Shown here: piece after piece, positions 33,116 through 45,400 of the stretch
Numbering within the stretch: position 1 is the stretch's first letter
Layout of the letters: each line of letters begins with the position of its first letter
Assembly (NCBI GenBank): GCA_039583875.1
Contig: CM077163.1
Span: 231,190,646 to 231,254,645, forward strand
Length of the DNA stretch: 64,000 nt
DNA from: Platanthera guangdongensis
Taxonomy: Eukaryota > Streptophyta > Magnoliopsida > Asparagales > Orchidaceae
Reading direction: 5' to 3'
Notes under the pieces: generated by a model
The model's database searches: none
Seen by the model: the letters and a program-made list of their open reading frames with translations, nothing else
What the model was told of the DNA's origin: nothing
Program-made: the position numbers and the translations under genes

Positions 33116-36000
33116 TGTCACAACCCGCATTTTCTCCACGGTAAAAATCGTATCAGAGTAGGAGAAAACACGCGCCGTGATGCCACGTCGTGCAGGGGAT
33201 AACTGCACACGCTCAGGCAAAACTCCAAACGTTAGATTTTTAGGAAAATGGTTAATTAAGTATGAAAGAAAATCAGTTATGTTGAATGGCCGTATCCCTC
33301 GGCTCGGTGGATCAGCTAGTCCACAGTTAAAACTATATTTATACGCAGCAGAAAATATTTTGGTTCAATTAACTTGACACCCTAAATGAGCATAAGTATC
33401 CCCGGGGGACGACTTATACGTGCATGACTCTAAGGTGAATATAATAGGTATGAAAAATAGTATTTTACGTTGAGGAAAAGTAGTGTCTTTGATTTAGAAA
33501 CATGTTATGCATGTGGGTACATATAATAATACTTTTAGGTTTTAAAATATCTAACATGCAACCTAGCATAAATCCTTCCCAGAAGCAAGTAACCAACCTC
33601 AAATAGGCAAACACAGCAGTTTAAATTCATATTCAGCATCACAAAAAGCCACCAGTGGGCGCCAACAACCTGACACGAACCCACTGGCGAGTATGTATGT
33701 CTATACAGAAGAGTAAAGAACTACCTCACAAGAAACGGGGATCAATAATCTCAGCTACCCTAGAGGCCACCAACAAGCCCCTCCAAAGAACTAGCCGCTG
33801 AACAGGCTACAACCTGGACCTGAGGCATTCAAGAAAAGAACACCTCAGCAAGGAAACAATCAAAAGTAATTAGAGCAATAGTTTAATGAGCAATAAGATG
33901 AAGGGTTTACCAACCCGGCAACAAGCTGCTATAAGAAAAGAAAAAGGGAAAGGCAGCAAGAAAAGAGTACTGTCTAAAACACCGCAGAGCACACCAAGGG
34001 TGAGCATTAAAACCAACATGCCCTACCAATAAAGCCTGCAACAGCATCAAGACATATACATATGCCAAAAGAAAGGAAAGCATAAACAGGAAAGGGACTA
34101 ACAGTCCTAACACGTGGGTAAGTGGCAGTGGTCAAACATGGGTCTGATTGCATAACTAGAATCAGACCCAAAAAGGGCTAAGGGGTCAAACAGTGGCAGC
34201 TTTAGGGTCCCACACACACCAACTCAAACCGGGGCAAAAGGCGGTGGCCACAGCTCTCCACATAAAACCACCCCTCTAGAGGCCACCAAAACTCCACCAC
34301 CTGCCACGACCCAAGAGTCGGCATGCAGAAATTAGCCGACCACCCAAAGCACCCCCTAGGGAAAAAGTCATTCTAACAATCCTAAGAAACACACGAACCC
34401 AAGGCAAAACGTCGGGTCCCACCGACGCGGCCTTGCACGCCTAACCCGAACCAACCCCGAGTCTACCTGACCCCAAAACAAGCGCAGCACCAGTGTCGAC
34501 ATGATGTGTCGACACCTCGACAAGCCGGTGTCGACACAAGGTGTCGACACAACCACGGCCGGTGTCGACACCAAGTGTCGACACTACAGCGGCCGGTGTC
34601 GACATGATGTGTCGACACTGCCGCGGCTGGTGTCGACACCACCGCTGCCGGTGTCGACACATGGTGTCGACACTGCAGCTGCTGGTGTCGACACCAAGTG
34701 TCGACACCACCGCCGTCGGTGTCGACACATGGTGTCGACACTGCAGCTACTGGTGTCGACACCAAGTGTCGACACCACTGCTGCCGGTGTCGACACATGG
34801 TGTCGACACTGCACCTACTGGTGTCGACACCAAGTGTCGACACCACTGCAGCCGCTGGTGTCGACACCAAGTGTCGACACCACTGCAGCCGGTGTCGACA
34901 CCTTATGTCGACACTGCCGCTGCTGGTGTCGACACCAAGTGTCGACACCACGATTGGCCGGTGTCGACACCAACTGTCGACACCAAGACTGGCCGGTGTC
35001 GACACAACAGTGTCGACACCCCACCTGGCTACAGGAGCCAGATCCAGCAACGACCAAAAACGAGAACGGGGATTCTCTCTTCTCTCTCGAGTACAACCTC
35101 CATCGGCAATGGTAACTACTCGACCTAGACTGAACCAAATCTGTCCCTAATAGACACAATCCCTCAGGAAAACTGAGATTAACTGAAACCTTCTACACTA
35201 ACCACGGTATGATCGGGAACAAGCCCTAGCTTACACCTAAAATCCCAACAAGAAAGAGACAAAAATTTAAATCAACAGAAGGCAAAGATCAACTAAGGCA
35301 AGGATGAGGGTACATCACTTGCCTCAATACCAGAAAAGCTTGGCCGGCGGCGTCCCCCACTCTCGGATCTAGCCGCAGAGCACCAGCTGAGGAGCAGAAA
35401 GAGTGCAGATCCAGGCGAGGGCAGTCCAGATCCACTCTCGAAACCAAAATCCGACCGCAAAAACTCCAGGAAAACGGCGTCCGAAGGCTAGGGTAGGCCG
35501 GCGATGCTCTTCCTCTCGTACAGGCGACGGGCAACGGCTTCTACCAAGCAAGGAAATAGGAAAAGAACAAGAAGGGCCCTAAAACTGACCCAAGACTAAA
35601 TATACATCAGTTTTAATAATAAACAAACCACAAATCAATAATTATTTACACTCAATAGCAAAACAACCCGAAACCCGAAACTTCTCGGAAAAAGACGAAA
35701 TTCACGCCGCAGCTAAAAACCCACGCTACGAACGCAACTACGAAGTCGAAATTAACATTCGACGAACAAAACCCGGGATAACACCTCCCGAAGCCAAAAC
35801 ACAAGCATTCCCTAAGAGGCCTAACCGAGTCATCAAAAAGACTCCGGCTAGCTGAGGAATCTTGCTAACAGGCTACAAACAGGCTACACAGGGAACCCTA
35901 AGAGCTAAGACCACGCTCTACAACGGCAAAAAACCGGAAATACGCCATCGTAACGCCAGCCAAAGATCAAACAAAGCACAGAAAAACCGGGGGCGTTACA
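33116..36000 (-). repeat. Element C 3' LTR (2885 bp)
   Basis: Continuous copy from TGTCACAACCCG to GGGCGTTACA. It matches the split right LTR at roughly 98-99% by eye, apart from fewer palindrome units on the right. It contains the GTGTCGACAC array at 34493-35020. Just inside, the minus strand reads TTTTAGGGGGGTGAC, a good polypurine tract. Confidence 0.93.
34493..35020. repeat. GTGTCGACAC palindrome array, element C 3' LTR
   Basis: I count 31 TGTCGACA sites in 528 bp. They form pairs such as GGTGTCGACACCAAGTGTCG followed by ACACC, separated by GC-rich spacers (for example ACTGCAGCTGCT). Pairs often extend the palindrome to GGTGTCGACACC. This gives a higher-order period of about 60-66 bp. 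The 5' LTR has 26 sites, so the array changes in copy number between LTRs of one element. Confidence 0.96.
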
Positions 36001-36128
36001 GTCACCCCCCTAAAAGAAAGTTTCGCCTCGAAACTTTACTCACAACACTCCTATAACGTAGGAGAGAGAAGGAGTCAGGAAAGAGCCACAAATAAATAAG
36101 AACAAAACAGAGCATACCAGGCACAAGA
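36001..36128 (-). other. 3' untranslated/PPT region of element C
   Basis: Short stretch between the pol stop and the 3' LTR. On the minus strand it includes GTTTCGAGGCGAAACTTTC and the purine tract ending GGGGGGTGAC. Confidence 0.7.
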
Positions 36129-39100
36129 TCAGGGAAACAGACGAGGGTGAGCCTCCCTCATAGCCGACTCCAACTCCCAAGTCGCGCTCTCCACATCCTG
36201 ATTCCTCCATAAAACTTTAACCATAGGAATAGTCTTCTTCCGCAACGCCCGAACTTGAGAATCCAAAATTCGAACATGCACCTCCACATAAGAAAGATTC
36301 GGCTCCAATTGAGGCACAGAATCCAATACCTGCCTGCCATTTATCACACATTTTCGCAGCTGACTGACGTGAAAGACATCATGTACGCCAGGGAAATTTG
36401 CGGGCAAAGCCAGCCTGTAGGCTGATACCCCAATCCGCTCAACAATCGGAAACGGCCCCACGTACCTCGGGTCCAACTTCCTATTCTTGCCAAACCGCTT
36501 GACTCCAATCAACGGGGAGACCTTTAAGAACACCGAGTCCCCCACAACAAATTCCAAGTCCGATCTACGCCGATTGGCGTTCTTCTCATATCTCTCTTGG
36601 GCTAACTGAAGCTTTTCCCGAATAAGATTCACAGCGGTTTCCATCTCCTCAAGCGCTTCTGGTCCCAACAAAGGTCCCTCGCCAAGCTCAGCCCAAAACA
36701 ATGGAGTCCTGCAGCGCCTCCCATATAGAGCTTCAAAGGGAGCCATTTGCAAGCTTTCTTAGTAACTGTTGTTATATGCGAACTCCATAAGCCGCAAGCG
36801 CTCGTCCCACGCTCCTCCGTGGTCCAGAATGTAGCATCGGATCATATCTTTCACAATCTGATTTACTCGCTCCGTCTGACCATTGGTCTGCGGATGATAA
36901 GCTGTGGAATATCTCAAATCTGTACCCAACCCTTCTTGAAGACTCTTCCAAAAACGAGACGTGAACCTGGAGTCTCGATCTGATATGATACTTACGGGTA
37001 CACCATGCAATCTGACAACCTCTTCCAGATACAGCTCGGTTATCTTCCTCATCGGATAATCGATCTTAAACGGTACGAAGTGAGCGCTCTTCGTCAATCT
37101 GTCTACAATTACCCAAACTGAATCATGCCCCTTAGGAGATCTCGGTAAACCGGTAATGAAATCCATCGAGATACTCTCCCACTTCCACATCGGAATCTCC
37201 AAGGGAGTCAGCTTGCCACCAGGCCTCCCATGGTCGGCTTTCACACGCCTGCAAGTGAAACACTCTGAAACAAATCTGGCTATGTCCTTCTTTATCCCGT
37301 ACCACCAAGCAATTTGTTTTAAATCATGATACATCTTGGTAGACCCTGGATGGTAGGCAACACTGGATCCGTGGGCGTCTCTGCACACCATATCCCGGAT
37401 ATCCCCAACTGCGGGGACGCAAAACCTGCCACGGTACTTCAAGGTACCCGCATCATCTATAGAGAAGTCTGGTAATTCACCCTTCTCAGCTCGAAGATAC
37501 AAATGCAGAAGATCGGGATCGTCCTTCTGATGCAGTCTCGTAAGCGTAATCCACGAAGGTTCCGCTACTGCTATGCTACTTTGCGAATCACAGCTTCCCA
37601 TAGAAATGTCCATCAACAGAAACTCTTCCACTAGACGCTCGGCGGAAAGATTAAAAATCTTACCTGACTTCCGACTCAGGGCATCGGCCACCACATTTGC
37701 CTTGCCTGGATGATACTAAATTTCAACATCATAGTCGGCCACGTACTCCAACCACCGCCGCTGGTGCAGATTCAATTCTTTCTGAGTGAAGACATACTTC
37801 AAACTCTTATGATCCGTGAAAATCTTGCATTGCGCGCCATAAAGCAAATGCCTCCACAATTTCAACGCATAGATCACCGCTGCAAACTCCAGGTCATGCG
37901 TAGGGTAGTTCCTCTCGTGAGTCTTTAGCTGCCTCGACCCATACGCAATCACCTTTCCGCCCTGCATCAAAACGCAGCCCAGACCGACATGCGACGCATC
38001 CACATAAATATCATACTCATTGCCCTCCGTAGGCAAAGATAAAATTGGAGCCGAACATAGCCTTCTTTTTAGTTCCTCAAAAGCCTTCTCACACTTGTCA
38101 TCTCATATAAAGGCTACATTCTTCTGTGTCAACTTGGTCAACGGCGCGGACAAGGTAGAGAAACCTTCTACAAACCTTCTATAATAACCAGCCAAACCCA
38201 AGAAGCTTCTAATCTCTTTGGGGGTAACTGGTCTCGCCCATTCCATAACAGCAGCGATCTTTTCTGGGTCCACCGATATTCCCTCCTTATCAATCACGTG
38301 GCCTAGAAATGAAACTTGAGGCAACCAAAACTCACATTTGCTCAGCTTGGCGTATAAATTATGGTCTCTCAGAGTCGCCAAGACCAGCCGCAAATGTTGA
38401 TCATGCTCCTTCGCATCCTTAGAATACACCAAAACATCGTCTATAAAGACAATCACAAACTTATCTAGAAAATCCTTGAAAACTCTGTTCATCAAATCCA
38501 TAAAAGCTGAGGGCGCATTAGTCAAACCGAATGACATAACCAAAAACTCAAAATGCTCATGACGAGAGCGGAACGCCGTCCGCGGAACATCTGACTCCCG
38601 AATCCTCAACTGGTGATAGCCCGAACGAAGATCTATCTTGGAAAACACGGCACTACCACGCAGTTGGTCAAACAAATCGTCGATTCGCGGCAAAGGGTAC
38701 CTGCTCTTAATAGTAACCTTGTTCAGCTCTCTATAGTCGATGCATAACCTCATCGACCCATCCTTCTTTTTAACGAACAGCACTGGCGCACCCCAAGGCG
38801 AAGAACTCGGCCTTATACAGCCCTTTTCCAATAACTCATCCAGCTAAACTCGCAACTCTTCCAGCTCTCGCGGGGCCATCCGGTACGACGCCTTTACGAT
38901 AGGACGCGTGCCTGGCTCCAAATCTATTACAAACTCGACATCTCTATCGGGTGGAAGACCGGGAAGGTCGTCTGGAAACACATCAGAAAAGTCACACACC
39001 ACGGGAATTTCTTCCAAACAGGGCTCACTAACAATCGACCCTACCAGGGAAACCACACAGGCAAAACAGCCAGAAACAAGCAACTTCCGAGCACGCACCA

Positions 39101-39487
39101 CAGAAATGATTGGAGACTCCTGGAGAGAATACCCATAAACGCTCCCTGGCTGACCGTTGTCTTTGACGAAGTCCAAGCGCTTACCCTTGCACTGGATCAC
39201 AACATCGTACCTTGACAACCAGTTCATGCCCAAAATAACGTCGAAGTCCTCCAGATCAATCACTTTCAAATCTGCCTTGGCTAGAAAATCTCCCAACAAA
39301 ATTGGACAATCGAGGATACCCAGGTCTGTAACCACAGAGTCACCGGAGGGGAACTTAACGCAGAAGGCACCACCAACACGATCTAGGCCCAGACTGAACC
39401 GCTCCACAAAGTCTCTAGCCACAAACGAGTGGGTAGCGCCGGAATCGAAGAGAACGCGCGCCCAGCGGTTCTTTACCTTAAATCGCC
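36129..39487 (-). pseudogene. Pol of element C (protease to chromodomain), four in-frame stops
   Basis: One minus-strand frame encodes, in order: protease with VLFDSGATHSFV (about 39440), reverse transcriptase with FIDDVLVYS (about 38440), RNase H with [15 protein letters not shown] (about 38010), integrase with the zinc region HPGSTKMYHDL to CFTCRRVK, catalytic segments SMDFITGLPRS, SDRDSRF and TNGQTERVNQ, and a chromodomain-like end [13 protein letters not shown] to ATWELES. Stops lie at 38844 (TAG), 38103 (TGA), 37716 (TAG) and 36759 (TAA). Element D has Gln, Trp, Gln and Gln at the same four places, so each stop is a single C-to-T or G-to-A change. There are no frameshifts. Confidence 0.93.
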
Positions 39488-40821
39488 CTACGAATTGCAT
39501 ACGCATCTAAGGCAACAAGCGCTAAAACGAAAACTACACCTGAAAAGAGAACGTAACGAAACGACTGGGGAGGAGTCGAACCTGAGATAACCTGGGTCGA
39601 GGTCTGCGCTTCGTCTGCCGAGAGCACATTCAGCTTTCCTTTTCCTTTATCCACTTGCTGAGGCGGTGGCAGAGCCTGGAGGGGAACTGGCTGCAGAATA
39701 GACTGGGTCTGAGGGCACCTTGTCTTGAGATGACCCTTCTGGCCGTACTGAAAACAGACCTTATCTTTTAACCAACAACGGACAGCCTCATGCCCCTTCC
39801 TTCCACACAAGGCACACACCAAGTCTCCCCTGGAAGTACCCTGAATCGCGTGCACCTGCTCCTTCTTCTGCGCTCCCAACCTTTTGAAACACTTCTCAAA
39901 GGGGTGGCCTGGCCGGCCACAAAAGCTACAAATCTCTTTGACCTTCTTTCTTGCGACAGCATCAGGTTCCTGAGGGCTCTTCCCTCCACCGGACTTCCGC
40001 TTATCTTTCCTTAACTGCTGGCCTCTATTCTTGGCATTCTCAATGGCCTCAACTCTCAAAGCAGCTTCAACCGCACTGGCGTAACTGACTGCTCCATAGG
40101 CATTCGCTAACTGCTGTATGTCGCTTCTTAATCCACCTAGAAATCGCTTAACTCGGTCTGCCTCAACACTCACCAGACCCAGAGCAAACCGACTCAACTT
40201 ACTAAACTCAATCTCATACTCACTAACCGTGAGTTTCCTCTGCTTTAAGTGAAGAAAGTCGTTCATTAGCCGGTCCCGTTCGACTGAAGGCAGGAACTTA
40301 CTTAACAACAGCACCTTAAATGACTCCCAAGTGCAACCTGCCACTAAGCTCTCTTTCTCCCTCAGCCACCAATTCTTTGCTAAGCCCTTGAGCTGGTAGG
40401 CAGCGAACATCACTCTTTGATCGTCCGTAATCCCTGAGTACGAGAACATTTCCTCAATGGTAATCAGCCAGTCATCCAAAATCATGAAATCTGCCTGCCC
40501 ATCATAGGTAGGGGGTCTCAGCCGCTGAAACTGGGATATGAACGCCATCTCCGGAGGCACTACAACCAAAGGCACGGGAGGAGCAGGAGGGGCAGGGACA
40601 GCTACCCCCTCTGCGGGGTTCTGAGCTCTCGGGGGCTGTCCCGCCACAACTGCTACAAGGGACTGAATCTGAGCCTGCATAGCCACTACCTGCCTCGATA
40701 ACTCCTCATTACTCTGCCGCAAGCTTTCTACCAATGCATCGCTCTGCGCTCCTGACGTCTCACCCTCGGATTGGGGGGTCGATCTCGTCGCAGGACGTCT
40801 CGCCATCCTAGAATCGCACAA
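39478..40821 (-). CDS. Gag of element C with three CCHC knuckles
   Basis: Open frame of 447 codons. The capsid part contains FISQFQRLRPPTYDGQADFM, MFAAYQLKGLAKNWW and ERDRLMNDFLHLKQ, the usual plant gypsy retrotransposon gag domain. Three zinc knuckles follow: CSFCGRPGHPFEKC, CALCGRKGHEAVRC and CFQYGQKGHLKTRC; in the last the second Cys is Tyr. The last 34 codons lie in the intron-like segment 39488-39581 and its far side, so the conserved Gag ends at TQVISG. If the segment is retained, Gag gains a hydrophobic tail around YVLFSGVVFVLALVALDAYA. If it is removed, Gag joins Pol. Confidence 0.88.
   Translation of the reverse strand: MCDSRMARRPATRSTPQSEGETSGAQSDALVESLRQSNEELSRQVVAMQAQIQSLVAVVAGQPPRAQNPAEGVAVPAPPAPPVPLVVVPPEMAFISQFQRLRPPTYDGQADFMILDDWLITIEEMFSYSGITDDQRVMFAAYQLKGLAKNWWLREKESLVAGCTWESFKVLLLSKFLPSVERDRLMNDFLHLKQRKLTVSEYEIEFSKLSRFALGLVSVEADRVKRFLGGLRSDIQQLANAYGAVSYASAVEAALRVEAIENAKNRGQQLRKDKRKSGGGKSPQEPDAVARKKVKEICSFCGRPGHPFEKCFKRLGAQKKEQVHAIQGTSRGDLVCALCGRKGHEAVRCWLKDKVCFQYGQKGHLKTRCPQTQSILQPVPLQALPPPQQVDKGKGKLNVLSADEAQTSTQVISGSTPPQSFRYVLFSGVVFVLALVALDAYAIRRAI
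39488..39581 (-). other. Putative gag-pol intron of element C (94 bp)
   Basis: On the minus strand TCAG/GTTCGACTCC opens and TTCGTAG/GGCGA closes the segment. Removal joins TQVIS-G to RFKVKNRWARVLFDSGA in frame (phase 1), restoring a normal gag-protease transition. An alternative acceptor (TTTTCAG at about 39541) would not give the pol frame cleanly. The position equals that of the D intron. Splicing is inferred. Confidence 0.6.
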
Positions 40822-41480
40822 GCTTTAGACAAATCCTAGCCCATCAACTAGAACAAAACTACCCGGTACGGACAAACACACTTAAATATGAACTTCAACT
40901 GCAAAACTTGCTCTGGGAGTTGTTTTTACCATGATGATGTTATGCTTATCCTAAGATGGTTCACCACCATCATACTAACTCAGGTGCCTAAACCATGAAT
41001 GCATGTATTTGTATTCTTTTTTGACTCAAAACCATGTGTGTACATATGTCATCTTTCTAATCTTTAGCTTGGCACGTTGTGATTATGAAATGATATGCTA
41101 TGCATGATGTACTATGCATTCTAAAAAGGCCTTAGTGCATGTCATGTGCGTCGTACACATGAAAATGTTATGCATCTCATACTACATAACATTCCTATGT
41201 AACGAGAAAAGAAAACGTGCTAGCCGCATTCATGTGGTGAGGTTATGCATCCCATACTACATAACCCTCACATGTTGCCTCCTATGGTGGATCCATATAC
41301 AAACACATATTATGCATCCCATACTACATAATATGCCCTGTATACTTCTTTATGCTCATGAGTGTAGTGTTCGTGCTTCGGCCAAGACGTGCTGATGACA
41401 TATCGGTGTGTGAATGGTATGATGCTAAACACTAATACAGACAAGGGAAAGGTTGCCCAACCATTTGTCAAGCAACCTCC
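40822..41480 (-). other. 5' leader of element C
   Basis: Region between PBS and gag. It contains three copies of GCATCCCATACTACATAA (about 41170, 41246 and 41310), spaced about 65-75 bp. No gene is seen. Confidence 0.6.
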
Positions 41481-41491
41481 CTCTGATACCA
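41481..41491 (-). other. Primer-binding site of element C
   Basis: The minus strand reads TGGTATCAGAG next to the 5' LTR, the initiator tRNA-Met site. Confidence 0.9.
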
Positions 41492-41493
41492 AC

Positions 41494-42488
41494 TGTCACA
41501 ACCCGCATTTTCTCCACGGTAAATATCGTATCAGAGTAGGAGAAAACACGCATCGTGATGCCACGTCGTGCATGGGATAACTGCACACGCTCAGGCAAAA
41601 CTCCAAACGTTAGATTTTTAGGAAAATGGTTAATTAAGTATGAAAGAAAATCAGTTATGTTGAATGGCCGTATCCCTCGGCTCGGTGGATCAGCTAGTCC
41701 ACAGTTAAAACTATATTTATACGCAGCAGAAAATACTTTGGTTCAATTAACTTGACACCCTAAATGAGCATAAGTATCCCCGGGGGACGACTTATACGTG
41801 CATGACTCTAAGGTGAATATAATAGGTATGAAAAATAGTATTTTACGTTGAGGAAAAGTAGTATCTTTGATTTAGAAACATGTTATGCATGGGGGTACAT
41901 ATAATAATACTTTTAGGTTTTAAAATATCTAACATGCAACCTAGCATAAATCCTTCCCAGAAGCAAGTAACCAACCTCAAATAGGCAAACACAGCAGTTT
42001 AAATTCATATTCAGCATCACAAAAAGCCACCAGTGGGGGCCAACAACCTGACACGAACCCACTGGCGAGTATGTATGTCTATACAGAAGAGTAAAGAACT
42101 ACCTCACAACAAACGGGGATCAGCAATCTCAGCTACCCTAGAGGCCACCAACAAGCCCCTCCAAAGAACTAGCCGCTGAACAGGCTACAACCTGGACCTG
42201 AGGCATTCAAGAAAAGAATACCTCAGCAAGGAAACAATCAAAAGTAATTAGAGAAAAAGGTTAATGAGCAATAAGATGAAGGGTTTACCAACCCGGCAAC
42301 AAGCTGCTATAAGAAAAGAAAAAGGGAAAGGCAGCAAGAAAAGAGTACTGTCTAAAACACCGCAGAGCACACCAAGGGTGAGCATTAAAACCAATATGCC
42401 CTACCAATAAAGCCTGCAACAATATCAAGACATATACATATGCCAAAAGAAAGGAAAGCATAAACATGAAAGGGACTAACAGTCCTAA
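41494..42488 (-). repeat. Element C 5' LTR, first part (left of D)
   Basis: Matches 33116 to about 34110. It is interrupted after AGTCCTAA by element D; CCTAA is the duplicated target. Confidence 0.93.
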
Positions 42489-45400
42489 TGTAGTACCCCC
42501 CCCCCCCAACCTTTTGCCCGGGTCGGGCCGGAGGGGTACTACTGGCCCAAGACGTCTACCCAGGTCTCATAGGGGAAACAATCCACCCTATTCAAGCACT
42601 AGATGGCCGTCTTGAGTGGTTCGAATCATAACATTCACAACCCATCAGAATATAGCGGAAGCATTAACAGGAAACCACTACATATCATATTAATACAGAG
42701 GTTCTAGGGCCGAAGCCTTAGGCGTTTATAAAAGCCCGTGGGCTATACATGTACTACATAAGTCTCTCACACACTCTCTCTTCTGAACTGCTCGGCGGTA
42801 CTCACGTCTCTAAACACCGGAGACGGCGGGGGTGCATCTGCTCGAGTAGGCCTAGCTGCTGGCGTAATCTCCTGCGGCAGCGGGTCACTACGGTGCTCCA
42901 CCACCTGTGAATGGTTAATCAAATAACCGTTAGTCACAGAGCTAAGTGGAAACAAATCTCCTCCCTGGATCCACATCCTGGGGACGAGCACGCACCCACC
43001 CAACAAAAGTAAATAGCCGAAGCAAGAGAGGGTTATCACAACATTTCATATATGAACAACTAGGAGCAATTATAAAAGAGTGCAATATAACCGGAAAAAG
43101 CAGCAATAACATAAAACGGTTATAGCAAGGCTCTACTAGCTCATCAGCACAACATGTTTTCATATCTTGAATTCTATCGCAGGCATTCACAGCCGCGCAC
43201 ACAAACCGCAGGCATTCATAGCCGCGCACACAAACCGCAGGCATTCATAGCCGCGCACACAAACCGCAGGCATTCATAGCCGCGCACACAAACCGCAGGC
43301 ATTCATAGCCGCGCACACAAACCCTATGTCGACATAGTTTGGACCGCTTCTGTTCCAGCAGGGTAGCGAGCCCCGCGGGCCTCACCGATGTGGCCGTCGG
43401 TGACAGTGGCCAGTCCTGCCACTTCTGGGGGTGATCGTACCGCACAACCCCAGGCCCTCACGTACAACCTTGTGTACTCTTGGATGTGAGCGACATCCGG
43501 CGAATCATTTTGGCCGACCAGCGGAGGAAAACCCGACGGGGAATATAACGGCCGGTCACCCGTGGTACTCATCTCCCTGTCGCCTTGAGTCGTCAACCTT
43601 GCCGCACCGGTATGAACGGTCTGCGGAAGGGACTGACCCGACACCATTTCACCGCAAGCAATTTACAATCAATTAAATAATTGCAAACAATATAACATCG
43701 GGTCTACGACGGCCTGCCTTACTAGGCTTACACTTCGGGCATCGGCACTTTGCTCTACTTTCGACAAGGAGCGTGGGAGCGCTTTATTTGGGGCTAGACC
43801 TGGAGGACTACCTCAACTCCGGTTATCCCCAACTAAGGCTCAACCTAAACAACAACTGCTCGTCAGAGCAGGACCCGGGAATATAAAAGTAAATTGCGAT
43901 AAGATCAAGTGCGGTGGTTATGCTGCTTATTTAAAGTGCTGGAAAGAAATGTGACCAGTACAAGACTGGAGTAGTACTAAATAGAAAGTACTGAAATAAG
44001 CCTGACCAGTACGCAACTGGAGTAGTACTGAAATGAAAGTACTGAAATAAGCTTGACCAGTACGAGACTGGAGTAGTACTGAAATGAAAGTACTGAAATA
44101 AGCTTGACCAGTACGAGACTGGAGTAGTACTGAAATGAAAGTACTGAACTGAAAAGAATAAAGGAACTGGACCAGTGCAAAACTGGAATAATCATAAAGA
44201 AAATGGTTAGTAGTCCAATCACTCCATACAGGAGGCTTCAGTTCCATCTCCGTTCTCAGGAGAGATTCGGTTCCATCTCCATCCAGGAGAGATTCAGTTC
44301 CATCTCCATCCCGGAGAGATTCAGTTTCATCTCCATCCAGGAGGCACATTCAGTTCCATCTCCATCCAGGAGAGATTCAGTTCCATCTCCATCCAGGAGA
44401 GATTCAGTTCCATCTCAGTTTTTAAAGGCTTTCTTGGGTTACACCCTTTATTAAGATCAGATTATGGGTTGGTTGCGTCTTATTAACCACGACTTAATCG
44501 AATCGGGGCTTATCAGGAGTTATTATTCATCAAGAATAATTCATAACTCACCACTCGTACTCTCATCTTCCGAGCGTGCCCAAATCACCCGAGAGTCGAG
44601 CCGCTCGACGGTTTCATGAAATATCGAAACACCCGGAGCTTGGTCACTTGCCTCAGCCGCTCTCGTTGATAAGATAATTTGAATTTATTATTCAACTTAG
44701 AGAGGACAGTCGCGCGCTCCAATTTTCTTTTTCGAAGAAAACGAGCGTAATAAGATCGAGCGCGGTCCTAGGCTTCCATATTTTGGGAAAAATATCAAAA
44801 CTTATCCCCATGAGATCAAATTTTGATACAACCCTTATATGGATATAAAATGAGTATAGAAAAATTTTCATAATTTTTCAAATAGTTTTGGCCCTTTAAA
44901 TTGGCCAAATAAAGTTTAATTGGACTTTTAAAAATACCAAATCAACACCAAAAATTCTCAAAATTTTTGTGGAGGAAGCCCTTAACAAAGGGGACATTTT
45001 TCATGTTCAACCCTTTTTCCCTATGAGCCTATTTTAGTCTCAGAAAATCAGCCCATTATAATATTATAATATTTATTATAAATATTATAATAGTAATATA
45101 TAATATATAAAATATTATATATATTAATATATATATATAAATATATATAACTCCTGAACTTCATCTTCCCGAGAGCATCCCCCGCGGTAATTTCCTGGAG
45201 TCCTTACGGGGCTTCTCCGCCGCCGGCCGGCCACCGCCCGGCCGTGGCTCCACCACCGGCCAACCCGCCGGTGGTGGGCGCTCCCTCCGGCGGTGGTCCG
45301 GCGGCCTGCCGCCGCCGGCCATCGCCGGAGCTGATTTCCTTTTTTTTTGATCGGGAGGGGAGGGGGTGACGGCGGCGGCACTCCGGCCGCCGGGAGCGCC

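Noticed and set aside
43927..44454. Frames with repeats such as LISVLSFQYYSS in the D LTR
   Set aside because: Translation of the 51-bp tandem repeat (17 codons per unit). No known domain, and copy number differs between LTRs.
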